In this document: in pieces, positions 1-5,248 of the stretch
Layout: every line of letters starts with the position of its first letter
Numbering within the stretch: the stretch's first letter is position 1
Origin: Desulfovibrionaceae bacterium UBA6814
Lineage (GTDB): Bacteria; Desulfobacterota; Desulfovibrionia; Desulfovibrionales; Desulfovibrionaceae
Length of the DNA: 8,152 nt
Reading direction: 5' to 3'
NCBI GenBank assembly: GCA_002452635.1
Contig: DKEU01000136.1
Span: forward strand, 1 to 8,152
Translations under genes and position numbers: made by a program
The notes under the pieces: model-generated
Told to the model about the DNA's origin: nothing
The model's input: only the letters and a program-made list of their open reading frames with translations
Database searches by the model: none

Positions 1-1
1 C

Positions 2-1330
2 ATCATGCTCGAGGACAGCGCCCGCATCCAGGAGACCGACGCCCAGTGGCGCAGCACCAAGAAGCTGCGCGCCGGCGACCGGCCCGTGGAGCCCCTCTAC
101 ACCGTGGAGCAGGCCCAGAAGGTCCTGAAGCAGCTGAAAATCGAGGAGTACAACACGTCATTCGAGCCGGCCCCCGGCATCCGCGTGGTCTTCAACGACG
201 CGGGGCACATCCTGGGCTCGGCCTTCATCGAGATCAAGGTGGAGGAGGACGGCCGCACCTCCACCATGCTCTTCTCCGGCGACCTGGGCCGGCCGGACCA
301 GCTCATCGTGCGCGACCCGAGCATCGTGACCCGGGCGGACTGCCTGTTCATGGAGTCCACCTACGGCGACCGCAACCACAAGGACGAGTCCACCAGCCGC
401 CAGGAGCTGGCCGACGCCATCGCCTACGCCCACAAGAACGGCGAGAAGGTGCTCATCCCGGCCTTCGCGGTGGAGCGCACCCAGGAGGTGCTCTACTGCC
501 TGCACCTGCTGGAGCGCGAGGGCAAGCTGCCCGCGGACATGCCGGTGTACGTGGACAGCCCCCTGGCCACCCGGGCCACCGACGTGTTCAAGCGCAACAC
601 CCGCTACTTCGACGCCGAGGCCCAGGAGATGCTGGCCCGAGGCGAGGACCCCCTGAGCCTCAAGAACCTGCGCTTCACCCTGCGCCGGGAGGAGAGCCAG
701 GAGATCAACTCCACCGAGGGCCCGGCCATCGTCATCGCGGGCAGCGGCATGTGCAACGCCGGCCGCATCAAGCACCACCTGCGCCACAACATCTGGCGGC
801 CCGGGGCCGCGGTGGTGTTCGTGGGCTTCCAGGGCAAGGGCACGCCGGGCCGCAAGATCGTGGACGGCGCCACCCACGTGCGCCTGCACGGCGAGGACGT
901 GCTCATCAAGGCCAGGGTCTTCACCATCGGCGGGTTCTCGGGCCATGCCGGCCAGAGCCAGATCCTGGACTGGCTGGGCAACTTCGCCAACCCGGCCATG
1001 CAGGTCTACCTGGTGCACGGCGAGAACCACGCCCAGGAGACCCTGGCCGGCCTCATCCGGGAGAAGTACAAGCTGGCGGTGCAGATTCCCTCCTACCTGG
1101 AGGAGTGCATCCTGGTGCCCGGCGAGGCCCCGGTGGTGGAGGTGCATCCCGAGCTGGCCCAGCCCCGGGTGGACTGGGAGTTCCTGCTGGCCGAGACCGA
1201 CACCAAGCTGGCCGAGCTCAAAAAGCGGCTGGATTCGGTCAAGGCCAAGCCCTGGGTGGACCAGGTGGAGCTGCGCGACCGCCTGGCCGAGGTGAACACC
1301 GCGCTCTTGAAGCTGGTGTCCCAGGTTTAG
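2..1330 (+). CDS. beta-CASP metallo-beta-lactamase-fold RNA hydrolase (5' truncated by window edge)
   Basis: This is a zinc-dependent RNA-processing nuclease of the beta-CASP group, related to eukaryotic CPSF-73/Ysh1 and bacterial MBL-fold 'RNA specificity' exonucleases. Counting from the ATG at position 5, the visible motifs are: the metal-binding His in AGHILG (H68), the Asp in SGDLGR (D93, motif 4), the acidic motif A in MESTYGD (E117), the beta-CASP helicase-like insert with GSGMCNAGR (246-254), motif B FSGHAGQ (H314) and motif C LVHGE (H338). The HxHxDH metal motif that belongs near the N-terminus is absent. The frame is also open to the left edge, so the ATG at 5 is not the true start and roughly 80-100 residues lie upstream. 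The last 50 or so residues are charged and probably helical, beyond the catalytic fold. The stop is 7 nt before rsmD, which suggests one operon. The cellular RNA substrate cannot be told from sequence. Confidence 0.93.
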   Translation: MMLEDSARIQETDAQWRSTKKLRAGDRPVEPLYTVEQAQKVLKQLKIEEYNTSFEPAPGIRVVFNDAGHILGSAFIEIKVEEDGRTSTMLFSGDLGRPDQLIVRDPSIVTRADCLFMESTYGDRNHKDESTSRQELADAIAYAHKNGEKVLIPAFAVERTQEVLYCLHLLEREGKLPADMPVYVDSPLATRATDVFKRNTRYFDAEAQEMLARGEDPLSLKNLRFTLRREESQEINSTEGPAIVIAGSGMCNAGRIKHHLRHNIWRPGAAVVFVGFQGKGTPGRKIVDGATHVRLHGEDVLIKARVFTIGGFSGHAGQSQILDWLGNFANPAMQVYLVHGENHAQETLAGLIREKYKLAVQIPSYLEECILVPGEAPVVEVHPELAQPRVDWEFLLAETDTKLAELKKRLDSVKAKPWVDQVELRDRLAEVNTALLKLVSQV

Positions 1331-1337
1331 GGGGCCT

Positions 1338-1907
1338 ATGCGGATCATCGCCGGGCGCTACGGAGGCCGGTCCATCCGGTCGGTGTCCGGTCCGGGATAC
1401 CGGCCGGCCACGGGCAAGGTGCGGGGCGCGGTGTTCTCCATGCTGGAGGCGCGGGGCCTGGCCTGGCCCGGGGCGCGGGTGGCGGACCTGTTCGCGGGCA
1501 GCGGCAGCCTGGGCCTGGAGGCCCTGTCCCGGGGCGCGGACTTCGCCCTGTTCGTGGAGTCGGCCAAGGCCGCGGCCAAGGCCATCTCCGACACCCTGGC
1601 CGACTTGGGGGTGGCCCGGGGCGCGGCCCAGGTGCGGGCCGCCGACGTGTTCACGGTGCTCAAGGAGCGCCCGGCCCGGCCCTTTTCCGCCATTTTCGTG
1701 GACCCGCCCTACGGCAAGGACTACCTGCTGCCGGCCGTGCGGCAGCTCATGGATTCGGGCTGGCTGGCCCCGGGGGGCTTTCTCCTGGCCGAGGCCGAGG
1801 CCGGCCTTGACCTGGACCCGGACCGGGTGCATCCCGGACTGGAAACCACGACCGACCGGCTCTACGGCCAGACGAGGATAGTGCTATGGTTAAGAGAGGA
1901 CCCGTGA
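1338..1907 (+). CDS. rsmD: 16S rRNA (guanine(966)-N(2))-methyltransferase RsmD
   Basis: This 189-residue SAM-dependent methyltransferase is of the RsmD family, which makes m2G966 in 16S rRNA during 30S assembly (family knowledge). The N-terminus MRIIAGRYGGR matches the family's RIIGGxxRGR start. It is followed by RPATGKVRGAVFS (22-34); the family usually has RPTxxxVRExxF, so the usual Glu is Gly here. The SAM-binding loop is DLFAGSGSLGLEAL (50-63). The catalytic DPPY is at 122-125, the signature of N2/N6 amino methyltransferases. Length is close to E. coli RsmD (198). The start lies 7 nt after the upstream stop, behind a G-rich, weak Shine-Dalgarno (1329-1334). The 3' end overlaps coaD by 22 nt. 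An rsmD-coaD pair is a common bacterial arrangement, which supports both calls. Confidence 0.95.
   Translation: MRIIAGRYGGRSIRSVSGPGYRPATGKVRGAVFSMLEARGLAWPGARVADLFAGSGSLGLEALSRGADFALFVESAKAAAKAISDTLADLGVARGAAQVRAADVFTVLKERPARPFSAIFVDPPYGKDYLLPAVRQLMDSGWLAPGGFLLAEAEAGLDLDPDRVHPGLETTTDRLYGQTRIVLWLREDP
1874..1878 (+). promoter_or_regulatory. Ribosome binding site that favours the coaD ATG at 1886
   Basis: GAGGA lies 7 nt before the ATG at 1886, inside the end of rsmD. It supports that start over the in-frame GTG at 1904. The GTG has a purine run (GAGAGGA, 1894-1900) only 3 nt ahead and overlaps the rsmD TGA. Confidence 0.6.
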
Positions 1908-2398
1908 CCGCCATCTACCCCGGCACCTTCGACCCCCTGACCATGGGCCACGTGAGTTTGGTCCAGCGGGGCCTGGACGTGTTCGACAAGATCGTGGTGG
2001 CCGTGGCGGTGAACACCCCCAAGAAGCCGCTCTTCACCATCGAGGAGCGGGTGGTCATGGCCGCCCAGGTCTTTGCCAACAATCCCCAGGTGGAGGTGGA
2101 GGCCTTCGAGGGCCTGCTGGTGGACTACGCGGTGCGGCGCGAGGCCCGGGCCATCCTGCGCGGCCTGCGCGCGGTCTCGGACTTCGAGTTCGAGTTCCAA
2201 CTCGCGCTCATGAACCGCAAGCTCAAGCGCGAGATCCAGACCGTGTTCCTCATGACCGACTACAAGTGGCTGTACATCAGCTCCACCATCATCAAGGAGG
2301 CCGCCTCCCTGGGCGGCAACATCAAGGGGCTGGTGCCGGAGATCGTGGTGCCCCACCTCTACGCCAAGTACGGCCACAAGCCGGAGTCCAAGGACTAG
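1886..2398 (+). CDS. coaD: Pantetheine-phosphate adenylyltransferase (CoaD)
   Basis: This 170-residue nucleotidyltransferase of the HIGH superfamily catalyses 4'-phosphopantetheine + ATP to dephospho-CoA + PPi, the penultimate step of coenzyme A synthesis in the cytosol. The N-terminal signature AIYPGTFDPLTMGH (9-22) includes the TxGH nucleotide-binding motif (19-22). RGLRAVSDFEFE (92-103) is the conserved substrate-pocket segment. ISSTIIK (131-137) is the C-terminal ISSTxIR motif that holds the ATP phosphates. The E. coli protein has 159 residues. The extra length comes from a few residues at the start and a short charged tail (KPESKD). The chosen ATG overlaps rsmD by 22 nt. The alternative GTG at 1904 would drop six residues and give a start closer to E. 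coli CoaD. The stop codon shares its last base with the miaA start. Confidence 0.97.
   Translation: MVKRGPVTAIYPGTFDPLTMGHVSLVQRGLDVFDKIVVAVAVNTPKKPLFTIEERVVMAAQVFANNPQVEVEAFEGLLVDYAVRREARAILRGLRAVSDFEFEFQLALMNRKLKREIQTVFLMTDYKWLYISSTIIKEAASLGGNIKGLVPEIVVPHLYAKYGHKPESKD
2390..2394 (+). promoter_or_regulatory. Ribosome binding site within the end of coaD for the GTG start of miaA
   Basis: AAGGA sits in the last codons of coaD, 3 nt ahead of the GTG at 2398. The coaD stop and miaA start overlap as TAGTG. This is the arrangement expected for stop-and-restart translational coupling. Confidence 0.5.
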
Positions 2399-3318
2399 TG
2401 GCGCTCCGGGCGCTCTGCGTGCCCGGCCCCACGGGCGCGGGCAAGACCGCGACGGCCATCGCCCTGGCCCGGGACCTGGGCGGCGGGGTGGTGAACGTCG
2501 ACTCCCGCCAGGTGTACGCCGACTTCCCCATCATCACGGCCCAGCCCACCCCCGCGGAGCAGGCCGCCTGCCCGCACCTGCTCTACGGCTTCCTGCCCAC
2601 GGCCGAGTCCCTGTCGGCCGCGGCCTTTGCCGGCCTGGCCCAACAGGCCGTCGGAGACCTGGCGGCCCGGGGCCTGGTCCCCATCCTGGTGGGCGGCACG
2701 GGCTTCTACCTGCGCGCCCTGCTCACGCCCCTGGCCCCCATCCCGCCGGCGCCGGCCGCGGTGCGCGCCGCGGTGCAGGCCCGCTGGGAGGCCGCTGGGC
2801 CGGCCCTGCACGCGGAGTTGGCCCGGGTGGACCCCGTGGCCGCGGCGCGCATCCATCCCAAGGACAAGCAGCGGGTCACCCGCGCCCTGGAGGTCTGGCA
2901 GGCCACGGGCCGCACCCTGACCGACTGGCACCGGGAGGCCGCGCCCGGTCCGGGCTGGGAGGTGCTCTCCCTGGGGGTGGCCCTGCCCCCGGACCGGCTC
3001 AGGGAGCGCCTGGCCGCACGCATCTCGGCCATGCTGGCCGCCGGGGCCGTGGCCGAGGCCCGCGCCGCCCTGGCGCGCTGCCCGGACCGCACCGCCCCGG
3101 GCTGGACCGGCATCGGCTGCGCCGAACTGGGCGCGCACCTGGCCGGGGAGCTGGACCTGGACCAGGCCTGCGACCTGTGGCTGCGCAACACCCGGGCCTA
3201 TGCCAAGCGCCAGATGACCTGGTTCAAGCGCGACGCCTCCATCCGCTGGTACGAGCCCGGCCAGGAGCAGGCCCTGGTGCGGGCGGCGCGGGACTTCCTG
3301 GCCGTTCCCGCCGCATAG
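2398..3318 (+). CDS. miaA: tRNA dimethylallyltransferase (MiaA)
   Basis: This 306-residue protein transfers a dimethylallyl group from DMAPP to N6 of A37 in tRNAs that read codons starting with U (family knowledge). From the GTG start the motifs are: the P-loop GPTGAGKT (10-17), DSRQVY (35-40) containing the catalytic Asp, the PILVGGTGFYLRALL core strand and helix (95-109), a DPVAAARIHPKDKQRVTRALEV segment (145-166), and the C-terminal NTRAYAKRQMTWFKR tRNA-binding signature (264-278). E. coli MiaA has 316 residues, so the length fits. The frame is open further upstream to an ATG at 2266, but those 44 residues would lie wholly within coaD and do not resemble MiaA. The GTG at 2398 places the P-loop where the family has it. 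Co-expression with coaD is likely because the two genes share a base. Confidence 0.96.
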   Translation: MALRALCVPGPTGAGKTATAIALARDLGGGVVNVDSRQVYADFPIITAQPTPAEQAACPHLLYGFLPTAESLSAAAFAGLAQQAVGDLAARGLVPILVGGTGFYLRALLTPLAPIPPAPAAVRAAVQARWEAAGPALHAELARVDPVAAARIHPKDKQRVTRALEVWQATGRTLTDWHREAAPGPGWEVLSLGVALPPDRLRERLAARISAMLAAGAVAEARAALARCPDRTAPGWTGIGCAELGAHLAGELDLDQACDLWLRNTRAYAKRQMTWFKRDASIRWYEPGQEQALVRAARDFLAVPAA

Positions 3319-3379
3319 GCGGAAATAGCCCAGGATTGCTCCGGGTCTAGAATATTTCAAGAAGATCCTTCGCGAGCGC

Positions 3380-3406
3380 TCCGGGCGTCGGTTCGATGAC
3401 GCCGGA
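3380..3406. other. Hairpin downstream of miaA and sixA, possible 3'-end structure
   Basis: GGCGTC (3384-3389) pairs with GACGCC (3398-3403) around an 8-nt loop. TCC (3380-3382) and GGA (3404-3406) extend the stem past one bulged G. No T-tract follows on either strand, so it may cap or stabilise messenger 3' ends rather than terminate them by itself. Confidence 0.35.
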
Positions 3407-3432
3407 ACGAGAACCGTCCAGAACTCCTCGCA

Positions 3433-3450
3433 AATTTTTCCAGAAAAATT
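3433..3450. repeat. AT-rich perfect inverted repeat
   Basis: AATTTTTC (3433-3440) and GAAAAATT (3443-3450) are perfect reverse complements separated by CA. In RNA this gives at most a weak 7-bp A-U stem with a CCAG loop. It stands out mainly because such A/T runs are rare in this window. Confidence 0.5.
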
Positions 3451-3495
3451 GTAATAAGCCGGAACAGCTTGATTTTGTCGGACAGGTCCTTGGTT

Positions 3496-4005
3496 TCACC
3501 GCGCCGGACGCGAGACGCCGCCGCCGATGATCTGCAGGTGCAGGGGGGAGAGGAAGAAGCGCAGCACGGCCTTGTCCGTGGGCACCATGGGCAGATCCAG
3601 CCGGCACAGGCCCCCGTTTTCGAACTGGACCCGCACCTTGCCGCCCGAGGAGAGCAGGGCCGCGGCCACCTCGGCCAGGTTGGGCAGGTGTCCGGCCAGG
3701 AGCACCGACTCCTTGCGGCTGTGCTCGGCCAGCAGGGCCAGGGCCTGGTCCGGGGGCGCGGTGGGCTTGAGGGCCTCGGTCACCAGGATGCGGTCCACGG
3801 GATAGCCCATGGCCTGGGCCATGATCTCCGCGGTCTGGTGGGCGCGCAGCTTGGGGCTAGAGCAGACCAGGTCGAAGGCCAGGCCCAGGCGGCGGGCGGC
3901 CTCGGCGCTCATCTCGATCTGCTCCCGTCCCACCGGGGACAGGGGCTGTTCCGGGTGCACGTCCTTGGAAAAGCAGGTGCCGTGCTGCATGAGGTAGAGT
4001 TCCAT
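3496..4005 (-). CDS. sixA: SixA-like phosphohistidine phosphatase, histidine phosphatase superfamily
   Basis: This 169-residue cytosolic protein of the branch-1 histidine phosphatase (phosphoglycerate mutase-like) fold is closest in size and motifs to SixA. SixA removes phosphate from His in phosphorelay or PTS proteins; the partner here is unknown. The catalytic His is in LMQHG (H8), where the superfamily usually has RHG, so the Arg is Gln. The second half of the site appears as LLAGHLPNL (catalytic His in AGH, about residue 105). PLSPVGREQ (21-29) and CSSPKLRAHQTAEIM (48-62) are the usual SixA segments. Gln in this position also occurs, as I recall, in a SixA subgroup, so activity is not excluded. 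Start: a strong AGGAGG (4010-4015, minus strand) lies 4 nt ahead of the ATG. The gene stands alone, convergent to miaA and divergent from the envelope operon. Confidence 0.85.
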   Translation of the reverse strand: MELYLMQHGTCFSKDVHPEQPLSPVGREQIEMSAEAARRLGLAFDLVCSSPKLRAHQTAEIMAQAMGYPVDRILVTEALKPTAPPDQALALLAEHSRKESVLLAGHLPNLAEVAAALLSSGGKVRVQFENGGLCRLDLPMVPTDKAVLRFFLSPLHLQIIGGGVSRPAR

Positions 4006-4027
4006 GGCCCCTCCTGGCTATGGCCGC

Positions 4028-4057
4028 CTTCTAGCAGAGCCCCGGCTCGGGCGGCAA
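4028..4057 (-). promoter_or_regulatory. Candidate sigma-70 promoter for sixA
   Basis: Read on the minus strand, TTGCCG (4052-4057) and TAGAAG (4028-4033) are 18 nt apart, each matching four of six consensus bases. Transcription would start near 4021, leaving a leader of about 16 nt that still contains the AGGAGG site. The match is fair and rests on consensus alone. Confidence 0.4.
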
Positions 4058-4153
4058 GACGGCCATGGCCATGCCGGGGCAGGGCGGGGTAACACGGAAC
4101 TTGCATGGATGAGCGTGCGCCCACCGGGGATTCGGGCCGCGCAGGCGCGCAGC

Positions 4154-4183
4154 TTGCCGCAGGCCCCGGCCCCGGGGTATTTA
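4154..4183 (+). promoter_or_regulatory. Weak candidate promoter for the envelope operon
   Basis: TTGCCG (4154-4159) is followed after 18 nt by TATTTA (4178-4183). The -35 match is fair and the -10 match is poor, but it is the only A/T-rich hexamer in the area. A start about 7 nt downstream would fall near 4190, just before the first of the five inverted repeats, so the transcript would begin with the structured leader. The -10 lies within the small palindrome GGTATTTACC (4176-4185... approximate edges). Confidence 0.28.
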
Positions 4184-4191
4184 CCGCCATG

Positions 4192-4317
4192 GACGCAGCG
4201 TGTCGCGATGCGTCTGCGCGCCAGGAGGGCGCGCCGGATGCGGAGCATCCGAAAGCGGAGGGAAAACCGCGTTTTTTCCTCCGCGCCCCAGTCGGAAATG
4301 CAGGACGCATTTCCGGC
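4192..4317 (+). repeat. Five consecutive inverted repeats forming a hairpin-rich leader
   Basis: The hairpins in order are: GACGCA/TGCGTC (4192-4197 with 4209-4214); GCGCGCC/GGCGCGC (4216-4222 with 4228-4234, loop AGGAG); CGGATGC/GCATCCG (4235-4241 with 4245-4251, loop GGA); a 12-bp stem with one G-T pair (4255-4266 with 4273-4284, loop CCGCGT); and CGGAAATGC/GCATTTCCG (4293-4301 with 4307-4315, loop AGGAC), which extends by two more pairs to 4291-4317. They follow each other with gaps of 0 to 6 nt and end 13 nt before the Shine-Dalgarno of the next gene. This may be a structured 5' leader, a small RNA or a repeat element. No known riboswitch or RNA family is recognised. Confidence 0.6.
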
Positions 4318-4330
4318 GCCACGTCGAGCG

Positions 4331-4335
4331 AGGAG
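4331..4335 (+). promoter_or_regulatory. Ribosome binding site that fixes the start at 4342
   Basis: AGGAG lies 6 nt before the ATG at 4342. That start also places a signal peptide exactly at the N-terminus, so upstream in-frame ATGs such as 4105 can be set aside. Confidence 0.75.
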
Positions 4336-4341
4336 CCTGCC

Positions 4342-5229
4342 ATGCGTCGAATTCTTGTCATCCTCCCGGTGCTTCTGCTCCTGGCGGCGGCCCTGCCCGC
4401 CCAGGCCCAGAACCCCGCGCCCGGGGCCTACCTGGAGGCGGTGTCCGGCGGCCGCGTGGACTGGGAGGCCGGGGTGGTCTACGCCACGGGCCTGGGCTCG
4501 CCGCCCCGCGGCATGCGCAGCGCGGCCGAGGCCAAGGCCATGGCCGCCCGCGCCGCCACGGTGGTGGCCCGGCGCAATCTCCTTGAAGTCATCAAGGGCG
4601 TGCAGGTGGACTCCACCACCACGGTGGAGAATTTCATGGTGGTCTCGGACACGGTGGTCAACGAGGTCTCGGGCTTCTTGCAGCACTCGGTGGTCCGGGA
4701 CACGGTGTACCTGTCCGACGGTTCGGCCCAGGTCACGGTGGCCGTGCCCCTGCGCGGCGACCTGGCCGGCATCCTCATCCCCCCGGCCAAGCCCTTTGCC
4801 CCCCGCGCCACGGTGCAGCCTGTCCCGGCCCAGCCGGCGTCCGCTCCGGTCCAGCCCGAACCCGCCCCGGCCAAGCCCGCGGCCCCGGCCCCGCCCACCG
4901 GGCTGGTCGTGGACGCCAAGGGCCTGGGCGCGCGGCCGGCCATGACCCCGCGCATCCTGGACCAGTCCGGCAAGGAGGTGTTCGGCTCGGCCCTGGTGAG
5001 CCGCGAGTTCGCCATCCAGCAGGGCATGGCCGGCTACGCCAAGGACCCGGCCGCCGCCGCGGCCAATCCCCGGGTGGCGGGCAATCCCCTGACGGTCAAG
5101 GCCGTGGCCGTGGCCGGCCCGGCCGGCGCGGACCTGGTCCTCGCCGACGCGGACGCCGCCCGGGTGCGCGAGGCCGAGGCCAAGGCCAAGTTCCTGGAAA
5201 AGTGCCGGGTCATGATCGTCCTGGACTGA
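4342..5229 (+). CDS. Exported LPP20/FlgP-like envelope protein with a C-terminal conserved region
   Basis: This is a 295-residue exported protein. Residues 1-22 form a Sec signal peptide (MRR, a Leu/Ala-rich core, cleavage probably after AQA at 20-22). There is no lipobox Cys. Residues 36-140 resemble the LPP20 domain found in FlgP and related outer-membrane accessory proteins. They show an ATGLGSPP strand, an Ala-rich helix with RRNLLEVIKGVQVDSTTTVENF (78-99), then VSGFLQHSVVRD (109-120) and a VTVAVPL strand. An Ala/Pro-rich linker covers about 148-186. The C-terminal part (187-295) has GLVVDAKGLGARPAMTP, REFAIQQGMAGYAKDP and NPRVAGNPL, and ends in CRVMIVLD. It looks like a second globular module that I cannot name. 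The protein is first in a likely three-gene operon (19 nt to the next gene). The role is inferred as periplasmic or outer-membrane associated, and no enzymatic motif is seen. Confidence 0.75.
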   Translation: MRRILVILPVLLLLAAALPAQAQNPAPGAYLEAVSGGRVDWEAGVVYATGLGSPPRGMRSAAEAKAMAARAATVVARRNLLEVIKGVQVDSTTTVENFMVVSDTVVNEVSGFLQHSVVRDTVYLSDGSAQVTVAVPLRGDLAGILIPPAKPFAPRATVQPVPAQPASAPVQPEPAPAKPAAPAPPTGLVVDAKGLGARPAMTPRILDQSGKEVFGSALVSREFAIQQGMAGYAKDPAAAAANPRVAGNPLTVKAVAVAGPAGADLVLADADAARVREAEAKAKFLEKCRVMIVLD

Positions 5230-5248
5230 GAACCCGCAAGGAGTTCCC

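Larger units (their letters stand above)
3319..3495. other. AT-rich spacer between convergent miaA and sixA
   Basis: This 177-nt stretch separates the 3' ends of two converging genes and is clearly poorer in G+C than its surroundings (23 of 60 bases are G or C at 3421-3480). It contains one fair hairpin (3380-3406) and a short AT palindrome (3433-3450). Neither is a textbook intrinsic terminator. On the minus strand a 50-codon frame starts with a GTG that overlaps the sixA stop (3347-3499). It lacks a Shine-Dalgarno and any recognisable domain, so I do not call it a gene. Confidence 0.6.
4006..4341. other. Divergent intergenic region between sixA and the envelope operon
   Basis: This 336-nt region has no credible gene. 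The side next to sixA (4010-4057) carries its ribosome binding site and a plausible sigma-70 promoter. The side next to the envelope genes holds a weak promoter candidate (4154-4183) and then five consecutive inverted repeats (4192-4317) before the Shine-Dalgarno at 4331. A plus-strand frame open from 4105 into the following gene is only an upstream extension of that gene and codes for sequence dictated by the hairpins. Confidence 0.7.

Noticed and set aside
46..1881. Long plus-strand open frame of 611 codons across the RNA hydrolase and rsmD
   Set aside because: Its translation is Gly/Arg/Pro-rich with no domain. It is an out-of-frame shadow of two well-supported genes in GC-rich DNA.
2266..2397. 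Upstream ATG for miaA within coaD
   Set aside because: The 44 extra residues do not resemble MiaA. The P-loop sits at the expected distance from the GTG at 2398.
3308..3322. CCGCC/GGCGG stem over the miaA stop codon as a terminator
   Set aside because: The stem is only 5 bp and is followed by AAATAG, not a T-tract.
4061..4070. Palindrome GGCCATGGCC upstream of the sixA promoter as an operator
   Set aside because: Short GC palindromes containing GGCC are frequent in this composition and nothing else supports a binding site.
4105..4341. N-terminal extension of the LPP20-like protein from the ATG at 4105
   Set aside because: It would bury the signal peptide 79 residues inside the protein, and the extension reads through five hairpins. 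The ATG at 4342 has an AGGAG 6 nt upstream.
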